Notes under the pieces: model-generated | The model's input: the letters and a program-made list of their open reading frames with translations, nothing else | What the model was told of the DNA's origin: nothing | Databases searched by the model: none | Translations under genes and position numbers: made by a program | Part shown: piece by piece, positions 52,037 to 59,997 of the stretch | How positions within the stretch are numbered: position 1 is the first letter of the stretch | How the letters are laid out: the number at the start of each line of letters is the position of its first letter | Source: JAVXTH01 sp036641395 | Lineage (GTDB): Bacteria > Bacillota_I > Bacilli_A > Erysipelotrichales > Erysipelotrichaceae | Direction: 5' to 3' | Assembly (NCBI GenBank): GCA_036641395.1 | Contig: JAVWEY010000003.1 | Coordinates: forward strand, 1-64,000 | Length of the DNA: 64,000 nucleotides

Positions 52037-52969
52037 TTATTTTAAAATGCTTCCGATTAAAGTTCGTCCACTACCATTATAGAAAGAAAGTGCATCACAT
52101 TTAGCTTTACCTTCAAGTTGTAATTCATCAACAATAATCGTGCCATTGATTGCGGCAATGGCAAATCCTGCTTGGATCATTCCAAGCAATTCACCCGGTT
52201 GATGTGTTTGTATCAAGCGCTCCATTCTCACTTTATGAAACTTAATTTTTTTATCATTTAATAATGCATAAGCAATTGGGCTTGGTATTAAACTACGAAT
52301 GTGATTATAAACGATTTCTACATCTTGATTAAAATCAACTTTTTCTTCTTCTTTACTAATATTATAAGCAACACTTGCTTCTCCTTCTATTTGATCAATA
52401 AATACAGCACTTCCATCCAATATTTTAGGTAGTGATTCGATTAATAAATCACAACCTGATTGTGCTAGTTTATTACTTAAAGAACCCATCGTATCACTTT
52501 CTTCAATCTTCACAATCGATTGAGCCATAACTGCCCCTGCATCCATTTGTTTTGACATTCTCATAATTGAAATACCAGTTTCCTTATATCCATACATAAT
52601 TGCTTTATGAATTGGTGCTCCCCCTCGTAACTTAGGTAAAAGCGATGCATGAACATTAACACTTCCATAAGTTGGATAATCTAATAGACTTTGTGATATA
52701 AACTGACCATAGGCACAAGTTATAATTAAATCAGGCTTTAAAGAACACAAAGTATCAATATCGTCTTTAATATGAATTGGTTGATAAACATCAATTCCAT
52801 AAGATTGTGCTAATACTTTTAACGGAGTTGGTGTTATAACATGTTTCCTTCCGACTTTTTTATCTGGTTGAGAAACAACGGCAATTACATTATATTTTTC
52901 ATTTATTAATCGTTTTAATATTTCACAAGCAAACATTGGAGTTCCCATAAAAATAATTCTTGATTTCAT
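52037..52969 (-). CDS. fmt: Methionyl-tRNA formyltransferase
   Basis: 310 residues. Formylates initiator tRNA. MGTPMFACEILKRL at the start, HASLLPKLRGGAPIHKAI near 108 (catalytic Asn/His region with NVHASLLP) and MRMSKQMDAGAVM near 137 (Asp). It is placed between yqxA and lepA, an insertion relative to B. subtilis, where fmt is beside def/priA. Confidence 0.96.
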   Translation of the reverse strand: MKSRIIFMGTPMFACEILKRLINEKYNVIAVVSQPDKKVGRKHVITPTPLKVLAQSYGIDVYQPIHIKDDIDTLCSLKPDLIITCAYGQFISQSLLDYPTYGSVNVHASLLPKLRGGAPIHKAIMYGYKETGISIMRMSKQMDAGAVMAQSIVKIEESDTMGSLSNKLAQSGCDLLIESLPKILDGSAVFIDQIEGEASVAYNISKEEEKVDFNQDVEIVYNHIRSLIPSPIAYALLNDKKIKFHKVRMERLIQTHQPGELLGMIQAGFAIAAINGTIIVDELQLEGKAKCDALSFYNGSGRTLIGSILK

Positions 52970-53016
52970 AAAATCACCTCATTAAAAGTATAACACATAA
53001 ATTAAATGATGTGTTT

Positions 53017-53313
53017 CTATTGTGTCAATCCATGAAATATTTCTGATACAATCATCGCCCCTGTATCGGCAACATCAACAATAAAGTTTGATGTATCTAA
53101 GGCTATTCTTGAAGCTGTATTTTCTTCTATTTCATTTAATGAAGTTTCACTTACTTTTGCTTCTATTTTTTTATGATTAACAATATCCGCTTCAAAATCA
53201 TTTACTTTTTGTTTTAATTCAACCACCTTTTTTTCTGGTTTAGCATCAGTAATATAATCACCGATGGCAACTAATATTAGAATTAATAAAACATCAGCTA
53301 AAAATCTACGCAT
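53017..53313 (-). CDS. YqxA-position small membrane protein
   Basis: 98 residues: one N-terminal membrane helix (about 4-21, FLADVLLILILVAIGDYI), then a charged helical part and an IVDVADTGAMIVSEIFHGL tail. It begins 2 bases after spoIIP. In B. subtilis yqxA (DUF3679) occupies exactly this slot between spoIIP and lepA. Sequence similarity is weak, so the name rests mostly on position. Confidence 0.6.
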   Translation of the reverse strand: MRRFLADVLLILILVAIGDYITDAKPEKKVVELKQKVNDFEADIVNHKKIEAKVSETSLNEIEENTASRIALDTSNFIVDVADTGAMIVSEIFHGLTQ

Positions 53314-53315
53314 TG

Positions 53316-54158
53316 TTATCTCCCCACTAGTTCTGCGATACTGCTACTTAAATACTCAATTGAATTTTTAACTTCTTCAAAGGTGTTTAAATCGCCACCT
53401 AATTCAATTAAAATCATCCGATCATTCATTTGTTGATTATAATATGCTTCTCGCTCTAGAACTGGTTTCATAATACCATTACACTTTTGATTCATAATGT
53501 CAGTTAGTGTCGAACTAATTTTATTTACTGCCTCAGCATTTTTTGATAAGCCACCAACCACACTCATTGTTTTCGCATAGTTCTTATTATTAATAGTTGT
53601 GAAACAAGCCTCACGTGGTATCGCATCACGATGTAAATCAATAATCAAATCAAAGCCCCCATAGTTTACTAATGCATCGTTAATGAACTTTCTAGATATG
53701 GTATAACTATCATTATAGTTATATCCATATTGATTGCCAAACGCTTTAAAATCATTTGTTTCTAATACTACTTCAATTCCCTTTTCTTTTAACTGATTGC
53801 CTAATATAACCGCTGCATCCATAACCGTTTCTTGTTCATTATAACTTTCACTTTGATGGGTATTATAAATATATATTTTTTTATTTGTAGAAGGAGTTTG
53901 TGGTACAACTGGAATATCTTGGGTTGTTATTTCAGTTTTAATCGTTTCTTTGGGTATCGTAATATTTGAATTAAAAGATAATACATTTAATTTGTTTTTA
54001 ATTGATATTTTTTCATTAATCGTTTTTTGTTGATAAACAAAGGATGCGATAAAGGTATCCTTACCAAATATTTCTAATAATCCTGAAAAAAAAGGAGTAA
54101 TAAACAAAAAGCCAATGATAAGTATACATTTACTAAGTATTTTAAATGTTGCTTTCAT
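53316..54158 (-). CDS. spoIIP: Stage II sporulation protein P (amidase/endopeptidase)
   Basis: 280 residues, shorter than B. subtilis SpoIIP (about 400) by lack of most of the N-terminal linker. An N-terminal membrane anchor, then a zinc amidase_3-like domain: IYIYNTHQSESYNEQE near 95 (His, Glu), DLIIDLHRDAIPRE near 174 (His), and a final ILIELGGDLNTFEE near 250 (Glu). With SpoIID and SpoIIM it degrades septal wall so that the mother cell can engulf the forespore. Follows gpr. Confidence 0.93.
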   Translation of the reverse strand: MKATFKILSKCILIIGFLFITPFFSGLLEIFGKDTFIASFVYQQKTINEKISIKNKLNVLSFNSNITIPKETIKTEITTQDIPVVPQTPSTNKKIYIYNTHQSESYNEQETVMDAAVILGNQLKEKGIEVVLETNDFKAFGNQYGYNYNDSYTISRKFINDALVNYGGFDLIIDLHRDAIPREACFTTINNKNYAKTMSVVGGLSKNAEAVNKISSTLTDIMNQKCNGIMKPVLEREAYYNQQMNDRMILIELGGDLNTFEEVKNSIEYLSSSIAELVGR

Positions 54159-54177
54159 AAAAAAGCCCCCTTTTTAC

Positions 54178-54206
54178 ACGATATGTGAAAAAGCAGGCAA
54201 ATATGT
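54178..54206 (-). promoter_or_regulatory. Candidate sigma-E promoter of spoIIP
   Basis: ACATATT (54206-54200), 14 bases, CATATCGT (54185-54178) on the minus strand resembles the mother-cell sigma-E pattern (ATATT-N14-CATAnnnT). B. subtilis spoIIP has a sigma-E promoter in the same place. The leader would be very short. Confidence 0.4.
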
Positions 54207-55088
54207 TTATAGGTTTAAAAAATCAGGATGAATGACTTCATTCAATGCTCTTGCGATGATGAAGATTAAATGTTGGAGTTCATCATCCATTGATTTAGGA
54301 GTTACCACTAAATCAAGTGCATTACGCTCTTGAATTGCTTGTAGTATTTCACTTGAATTAATTTTTAATGATTCGAGTGTTTCATCTAAAATAGCACCAA
54401 TACTTGTGATTGTCGCAACACCGATTGCGATAACTGGACATTTTAATGATTGTTTATTCAATGCCATGCGCTGATTACCGGTTCCACTACCTGGTTGAAT
54501 CCCGGTATTATTTATTTGTACGACACGATTGATTCTTTTACTATTTCTTGTCGCAAGTGCATCAACAACAATTACAAAATCAGGTTTATATTGCTTAACA
54601 ATGCAACTTATGATTGAACATGTTTCTAATCCTGTTTGTCCCATGACACCTGGAGCTAAAGCCGCAACATTACTCGTCCCTTTCATCGCTTCTTTTATCT
54701 TCATTTCATATAGATGCGCTGTTACCATAATTTCACCAATCACACCTGGTCCTAATGCATCACTGGTAATAAAGCGATTTCCTAAACCGACTACCAAATA
54801 TCGCTTACTATTACTTAATTTCATATCTTCTAACATTACCTTCATATTCTTAATAATATGATTTATGATGCACTCACGATCACGATAGTCTTGAAGATTA
54901 CTAAATTCAATTGAAACATAATCACCCACCTCTTTATTTAAAATATTATCTTCTTTTAAAATACGAATATAATTCGTTTTTATATCCCCTTCCACACATT
55001 CATGATGTGTAAATGTTTCTTCCTTATCATCTAAAAAATCACCTTCATCTGCGAAATCTGAACGAATATTTAACATAATTTTTCTCAA
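54207..55088 (-). CDS. gpr: Germination protease Gpr
   Basis: 293 residues, shorter than B. subtilis Gpr (368). Degrades small acid-soluble proteins on germination. LNIRSDFADEGDFL at the N-terminus, YLVVGLGNRFITSDALGPGV near 100 and VALAPGVMGQTGLET near 150 are typical; the Asp residues of GLGN..SDALGP are those discussed as catalytic. I chose the TTG at 55088 because GAGGTG is 7 bases upstream; the ATG at 55076 is a weaker choice. CATACTA about 30 bases before the start is a possible sigma-G -10. Confidence 0.9.
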   Translation of the reverse strand: MRKIMLNIRSDFADEGDFLDDKEETFTHHECVEGDIKTNYIRILKEDNILNKEVGDYVSIEFSNLQDYRDRECIINHIIKNMKVMLEDMKLSNSKRYLVVGLGNRFITSDALGPGVIGEIMVTAHLYEMKIKEAMKGTSNVAALAPGVMGQTGLETCSIISCIVKQYKPDFVIVVDALATRNSKRINRVVQINNTGIQPGSGTGNQRMALNKQSLKCPVIAIGVATITSIGAILDETLESLKINSSEILQAIQERNALDLVVTPKSMDDELQHLIFIIARALNEVIHPDFLNL

Positions 55089-55133
55089 AAGTATTCACCT
55101 CATATTTAGTATGGCTTTTTTTTCACCATGTTA

Positions 55134-55162
55134 TTGCTTTTTTAGGTTACTTTTGTTATAAT
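55134..55162 (+). promoter_or_regulatory. Promoter of rpsT
   Basis: -35 TTGCTT (55134-55139), 17-base spacer, extended -10 TGTTATAAT (TATAAT at 55157-55162). Confidence 0.8.
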
Positions 55163-55194
55163 TTACAAGCAATTGAAAACTAGGAGGTGCAAAC

Positions 55195-55461
55195 ATGCCA
55201 CAGATTCAATCACAGAAGAAACGTGTAAAAACTAATAACAAACGTAACCTTGCGGTTAGTGCACAAAAATCTGCTCTTAAGACTGCTATTAAAAAAGTTT
55301 TAGCTGCTATTGATGCGAAAAACAAAGATGCTGCTCTTGAAGCTTATAATATCGCAAGTTCTAAGTTAGATAAAGCCGTAGTAAAAGGAATTCATCACAA
55401 GAACTACGCAACTAGACAAAAATCACGTTTAAGCAAAGCTATCAACGCGATCGAAGCATAA
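55195..55461 (+). CDS. rpsT: Ribosomal protein S20
   Basis: 88 residues, Lys/Ala-rich as expected (PQIQSQKKRVKTNNKRNL, NYATRQKSRLSKAINAIE). Binds 16S rRNA in the 30S body. AGGAGGTG precedes the ATG. holA, gpr and spoIIP around it are on the other strand, the same arrangement as in B. subtilis. Confidence 0.98.
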   Translation: MPQIQSQKKRVKTNNKRNLAVSAQKSALKTAIKKVLAAIDAKNKDAALEAYNIASSKLDKAVVKGIHHKNYATRQKSRLSKAINAIEA

Positions 55462-55462
55462 T

Positions 55463-55491
55463 TAAAGTTAGTGATAAGCTAGCTTTTTTTT
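55463..55491 (+). terminator. Terminator of rpsT
   Basis: AAGTTAG pairs with CTAGCTT (one G-T pair) around a short loop, followed by a T-run. Confidence 0.6.
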
Positions 55492-55518
55492 AATTAAATC
55501 ATCACTTTGTTCATACAT

Positions 55519-55607
55519 GGAAGCGTATCGAAGTGGTCATAACGAGCCGCACTCGAAATGCGGTTGCCTTCACGGGCACGTGGGTTCGAATCCCACCGCT
55601 TCCGCCA
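55519..55607 (+). tRNA. tRNA-Ser (CGA)
   Basis: An 89-base tRNA including an encoded CCA. Acceptor stem GGAAGCG/CGCTTCC, anticodon loop with CGA in a CCGCA/TGCGG stem, a long variable arm with stem GCC...GGC as in class II tRNAs, and a GTGGG-TTCGAAT-CCCAC T arm. Anticodon CGA reads UCG (Ser). Discriminator G73 and long arm fit serine. Confidence 0.96.
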
Positions 55608-55653
55608 AAAAGAGGTCTGCCTTCTGTCTAACAGGATGTAGACCTCTTTTTGT
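55607..55653 (+). terminator. Terminator of tRNA-Ser
   Basis: AAAAAGAGGTCT pairs with AGACCTCTTTTT (12 bp) around a 21-base loop, ending in the T-run. Confidence 0.8.
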
Positions 55654-55809
55654 GGTTAAATATAATGATTTAAAATTCAAGTCTTTGTAAGGCTGTTTTT
55701 TATACTCGATTTCTCATTAAAAGCATTATATTAGTAAACTCTACGCTTCGTAGGTATGCTTTCTTCTTAAATTCATGTATAGTGAGGATGAAGAAAGAGA
55801 GGAAACTCA

Positions 55810-56418
55810 ATGGATACCATAAAAATTGGTAAGTTTATCGCAAGTAGTCGAAAGACTTGTAAGCTTACCCAAATGCAATTAGCAGATGAACTTTGCATCA
55901 GTGATAAAACTGTTTCGAAATGGGAATGTGGAAACGGCCTACCTGATGTTTCAATCATGTTGCCTTTATGTGAGCGATTAAATATCAATGTGAATGATTT
56001 ACTATCCGCAGAAAACGTAACAAATTCAAATTATCAAAAGAAAGCTGAGGAAAATATGATGAATTTGATAAAAGAGAATGAAGAAAATAAGAAAAAGATG
56101 AGATATTCCAAGATCCTCATCTTTGTCGGAGTCATAGCTGTCATTGCTTTGGTTATGCTTGCATCCTTATCAACGAACCTACCAAGTATCCTAAGAGTAC
56201 TTTGTTTAGGATTAGCTATATTCACAGCAATTGTTAGTTTTCAAGCAGCAGGAAACATGGAGCGAGAAGCAGGAATGTATGAATGTCCAACCTGTCATGC
56301 ACGCTTTGTACCAGATGCAAAAGCATATACAAATATAGGTCGTACACTAACAAAGCGTAACCTAACTTGCCCGGAATGTAATAAAACTGGAATGTGCAAA
56401 CACATCATAACAAAATAA
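55810..56418 (+). CDS. Xre-type regulator with membrane helices and zinc ribbon
   Basis: 202 residues. Residues 1-60 are a Xre helix-turn-helix (LTQMQLADELCISDKTVSKWECGNGLPDVSIMLPLCERLN). A Lys/Glu-rich linker leads to two adjacent membrane helices (about 100-118 and 123-140) and a cytosolic or exposed zinc ribbon with C-P-T-C ... C-P-E-C (about 160-195). The layout suggests a membrane-tethered regulator. It is alone, beside tRNA-Ser and a broken lipoprotein gene, so probably part of an accessory insert. A target cannot be named. Confidence 0.8.
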   Translation: MDTIKIGKFIASSRKTCKLTQMQLADELCISDKTVSKWECGNGLPDVSIMLPLCERLNINVNDLLSAENVTNSNYQKKAEENMMNLIKENEENKKKMRYSKILIFVGVIAVIALVMLASLSTNLPSILRVLCLGLAIFTAIVSFQAAGNMEREAGMYECPTCHARFVPDAKAYTNIGRTLTKRNLTCPECNKTGMCKHIITK

Positions 56419-56499
56419 CTTAAATCAAACATAATTCTTAAAAGATATGATATGACTAGAAGTAATATTGTATCTTTTTTACATTTTAAAGTAAATGCC

Positions 56500-56573
56500 A
56501 CATCCATTACTAATCCACAAGTGATGTTTCTTTTAATTCAATTGTATTATTTGTTCTGTATTTTACATTCTAT
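56500..56573 (-). pseudogene. Decayed duplicate of the sdaA 3' end
   Basis: About 75 bases here align with 57789-57864, the 3' end of sdaA, at roughly 85 percent identity by eye, including a 27-base run with one indel (AAGTGATGTTTC onward). The corresponding peptide (IELKETSL) is broken by a one-base gap and stop codons. It is a relic of a second sdaA end, separated from the living gene by the lipoprotein gene. Confidence 0.7.
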
Positions 56574-56582
56574 CTTATTCAA

Positions 56583-57586
56583 CTACTCCGTTATTTCAAA
56601 CATAGCTTTTAAAATTTCAATGTTCTCTTCAAATATAATATCACGTAACCAATTTTCTCCCTTTATATTGACTATTTCTTTAGACCAAGTTGTTTCTCCA
56701 TCCATTTTAAAAAGACCATTAACCGGAATTATATAACCTTGTTTATATTTATATACATTCTGTACACTTTCGCCATCACTAAGATAATTCTTTTCATATG
56801 TTTTCTTAACTTTATTGCTTTCTATAATTTCACTTATCTTATCTGTTTTTGGTTTTTCTTTATATACTGTTCTTGTTTCTTTATATACTACTTCATAGCA
56901 CAATCCCATACTTTCTAATGTCTTAGCATCTGGTACTTTATCTACTTTGTCACCCGCTTTTAATGTCTTTGTTTTTTCCACACTCATTGAAGCAAGTTCA
57001 TTTGGTCCTTTTTTAACTGATGCTTGTGGAGCAAAATCACCATTATTATCATCAGTTTTACCAAATTTTGCTTTTAAAATTTCAACATTTTCTTTATATC
57101 TTATATCAAAGAAAAAGACACTACCATTTATCAGTGGAACCGTTTTTTTCCATTTTGTTTCCCCGTCATCTTTAAAAACACCCTCAATCGGTATGATATG
57201 AACATATAGATATTTTGCTACATCATGTACCTTATTTCCCTTTTCTTCATAATCCTTTTTATATGTTTTCTTAAAATTAGAAACATCTTGTTCAACTATA
57301 CTTAATAAGATTGGTTTTTCCTTTTTTTATTTACCATTTTCGTATCTTCATAGACTATTTCATAACTCAAAGCCATGCTTTCTAGTGTCTTGACATCTGG
57401 TAATTTATCTATTTGATCACCCTCTATTAATTTTTTAGTTTCCATCGCACTCATTACTTCTATACCATTTGTTGATGTTTGTTGATTCGCCTCACCTTTT
57501 TTCTTTGAACTACAACCACTTATACTTCCAGTTCCCAATATTAATAATCCAACTAATAGCAACTTCTTTATTGTATCCTTTTTCAT
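56583..57586 (-). pseudogene. Two-domain lipoprotein, frameshifted in an A7 tract
   Basis: Two frames (57586-57302 and a frame running to 56583) join into one 334-residue lipoprotein if one A is added to the A7 run at 57322-57328 of the minus strand. The first part has a signal peptide with lipobox SISGC (Cys25). The joined protein has two homologous units of about 135 residues (45-180 and 201-334), sharing K.LESM.L.YE.VY, KKTYEK.Y and GETxW motifs. The frame is otherwise open, so this is a recent break, slippage or a base-call error. AAGGAGAAG precedes the ATG. Function unknown. Confidence 0.75.
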
Positions 57587-57608
57587 ATGTAATTCTTCTC
57601 CTTTTTGT

Positions 57609-57634
57609 AGGTAGTATTTAATTATCTACTACCT
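57609..57634 (-). promoter_or_regulatory. Palindrome upstream of the lipoprotein gene
   Basis: AGGTAGTA (57609-57616) and TACTACCT (57627-57634) are a perfect 8-bp inverted repeat with a 10-base gap, between a pair of TATAAT-like sequences and the ribosome site. It could be an operator, for instance for the nearby Xre-type protein, or a leader hairpin. Confidence 0.45.
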
Positions 57635-57747
57635 GTTCTTATAATATCATTATAACAATACGTTAAATATTTACTATAGCTTGGACATGAAAGGCAAAGT
57701 TAATGTAATGAAAGGTAAGATTTAAATGAATTTTAGTCTTTAAAGTT

Positions 57748-57784
57748 TAAAAAAGTAACCGAAATCAATCGATTACTTTTCCAT
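57748..57784 (-). terminator. Terminator of sdaA
   Basis: On the minus strand AAAAGTAATCG pairs with CGGTTACTTTT (one G-T pair) around an 8-base loop, followed by T-run. It overlaps the stop codon. Confidence 0.75.
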
Positions 57785-58978
57785 TGGTACATCAATTGCT
57801 AATCCACCAAGTGATGTTTCTTTTAATTCAATCGCAATTTTTTGTCCTGTATATTTCATTGTATTGACAACCATATCAAAAGATACTTTGTTTTCTTTTA
57901 CCTCCATTAAATATTGGGATAAGAGTGCTGAATCAAATGCTCGAAGAGTTCCCACTGCATTTCTTTCGATACATGGAATCATTACATAACCACCAACTGG
58001 ATCACATGTTAATCCTAGATGATGTTCGATTCCCATCTCAGCTGCATATTCAATGCAAGCATCACTCAAGCCTCTAAAGTAAGCAATCATCGCAGCACCC
58101 ATTGCACATGCTGCACCGATTTCCGCTTGACAGCCACCCTTTGCACCGGATATAGTCGCATTTGTTTTAATTATGTTTCCAAAAATACTAGCAACTTTTA
58201 AACCATTGATTATTTTTAATCGTGTATATCCTAAATTATGATAATAGTAATATATAATTGCAGGTATAATTCCGCTGCTACCAAGGGTTGGAGATGTAAC
58301 CGTCATACCACCGGCTGCATTTTCTTCACTTGCGCTATATGCATAAGCACTTAATAATAATTTTTCTTTTTCTATTTCACTATCACAATTCATTGCTTTT
58401 AAATAAAGTGATTTGGCAACTCTTTTTAAATGTAATTTACCTGGTAAATAACCACTTGTCGCAAGTCCTTTTTCGACTGTTTCTAACATTTGACTCATAA
58501 TCTCATGTAGATAATCATCAACTTGTTCATAAGCATCCACATATTCATAAAATCTTAACTTATTCTCTTTACAATACTCAACAACTTCCTGACATGATTT
58601 CTGTGGATATACTTCAGTTCCATCAATACCAGGGTGTCCAACAACTTCAATGGCTCCCCCACCAAGTGAATAGATTGTCCAGTTATCTAATTCTTGATGT
58701 TGTTCATCATATGCAATTAATTTCATTGTGTTAGGATGCACTAAATCTTCACCTGCTAAAAACTTTACAATACATTTCTTTGGTTTCATTGTTTCGATGA
58801 TTATTTGATCCGTACAGTGTCCCTTACCGGTTAATGATAGTGAACCGAATAATTGTGCTTCATATTCATAAGCATCCTCACACTCACTCTTAAACAAGCG
58901 ACAAGCCCGTTGTGGTGCTAATGTATGAGAGGAAGAAGGACCAGGTCCAATTCTATATAATTCCTTGCATGATTTCAT
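57773..58978 (-). CDS. sdaA: L-serine ammonia-lyase, iron-sulfur type, single chain
   Basis: 401 residues, fusing beta- and alpha-type parts as in the single-polypeptide L-serine dehydratases. GPGPSSSHTLAPQRACRLF near 12 (beta part), then SGAKGGCQAEIGAACAMG near 285 and CDPVGGYVMIPCIERNAVG near 325 with the cysteines that bind the 4Fe-4S cluster. It converts serine to pyruvate and ammonia. It begins 2 bases after holA. Confidence 0.94.
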   Translation of the reverse strand: MKSCKELYRIGPGPSSSHTLAPQRACRLFKSECEDAYEYEAQLFGSLSLTGKGHCTDQIIIETMKPKKCIVKFLAGEDLVHPNTMKLIAYDEQHQELDNWTIYSLGGGAIEVVGHPGIDGTEVYPQKSCQEVVEYCKENKLRFYEYVDAYEQVDDYLHEIMSQMLETVEKGLATSGYLPGKLHLKRVAKSLYLKAMNCDSEIEKEKLLLSAYAYSASEENAAGGMTVTSPTLGSSGIIPAIIYYYYHNLGYTRLKIINGLKVASIFGNIIKTNATISGAKGGCQAEIGAACAMGAAMIAYFRGLSDACIEYAAEMGIEHHLGLTCDPVGGYVMIPCIERNAVGTLRAFDSALLSQYLMEVKENKVSFDMVVNTMKYTGQKIAIELKETSLGGLAIDVPMEK

Positions 58979-58979
58979 T

Positions 58980-59936
58980 TTAATATTCTCCTTGCATCCG
59001 TATTAAAAACATCTCAAAGCCTAATTTTTTATCTATTTTCCCATTTTTCATATCTTGATCTAATTGAGCTATTTGATTTAAGATTGAGAATAATTCATTG
59101 ATACTTAAATAATCCACACTTTGTAATGACATTTTAACTCGGTAAGGATGAGCCTTTAAGATACTAACAATATCACTTTCTCTTTTACCTTGTACTTGTA
59201 AACATTTTACTTGATATAGAAAACGGAACTGCCCTGCTAATAAAGCAGTTAAAAAGATTGCATCTTTATTTAAAACACATAAATCATTCCAAATTCGAAA
59301 AGAAGTTTCTAGATCTTTACGAACAACTGCATTTACCATTTGAAAAACATCTTCTTCTAAAGGTCGAGTAACTAAAGCAACTACATCTTCTACTTTAATT
59401 GCTTTACCATAGATTGATAATTTATCTAATTCATTTCGAATTGTATTAATATCACTTGGTACTCGATTACATAAATCATCTAGTGCATCTTTATTAATCT
59501 TAATATTACGTTTATTAATTTCTTCTTTAATAAAACGATGCTTTCCAAATTCATCTAAACGTTGAAACGCCAAGATACGACAACGTTTTTGAACTAATTT
59601 CACAATCTTCTTACGACTATCTAATTTAGGGAAATAACCAACTAATATTAATACAGTAGAAGCAAGAGAATTTTCTAAATATTTCTCTAATGGTAGTGTA
59701 TCAATTTCTGTATCATTATTTCCAGATAAAAAATTCGCATTTAAAACAATTACAACCTTTTTATCCGCAAAAAAAGGGATAGTTTGCGCGTCATCTAGTA
59801 TTTCTTGAATACTACAATTCTGTGCATTATAACTAACAGTATTCATTTCATCGCTATTTCCTACTTCATCCATAACAATCTTATTCATTGCTTCTTGAAG
59901 TAAACAACGCTCTTCTCCATATAAAACATAGTTCAT
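58980..59936 (-). CDS. holA: DNA polymerase III subunit delta
   Basis: 318 residues. Clamp-loader subunit that opens the beta clamp. YVLYGEERCLLQEAMNKI at the start, a degenerate P-loop region, LVGYFPKLDSRKK near 103 and the C-terminal collar domain (AQLDQDMKNGKIDKKLGFEMFLIRM). Position upstream of rpsT matches yqeN of B. subtilis. Confidence 0.94.
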   Translation of the reverse strand: MNYVLYGEERCLLQEAMNKIVMDEVGNSDEMNTVSYNAQNCSIQEILDDAQTIPFFADKKVVIVLNANFLSGNNDTEIDTLPLEKYLENSLASTVLILVGYFPKLDSRKKIVKLVQKRCRILAFQRLDEFGKHRFIKEEINKRNIKINKDALDDLCNRVPSDINTIRNELDKLSIYGKAIKVEDVVALVTRPLEEDVFQMVNAVVRKDLETSFRIWNDLCVLNKDAIFLTALLAGQFRFLYQVKCLQVQGKRESDIVSILKAHPYRVKMSLQSVDYLSINELFSILNQIAQLDQDMKNGKIDKKLGFEMFLIRMQGEY

Positions 59937-59997
59937 ATTATCACCTGCTTTATTATATCATAAGACGTTAATAGTTGTATCCATCTTTAAACTATAT

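Noticed and set aside
56452..56736. 94-codon open frame on the plus strand
   Set aside because: Antisense to the sdaA remnant and the lipoprotein; no ribosome site or recognisable product.
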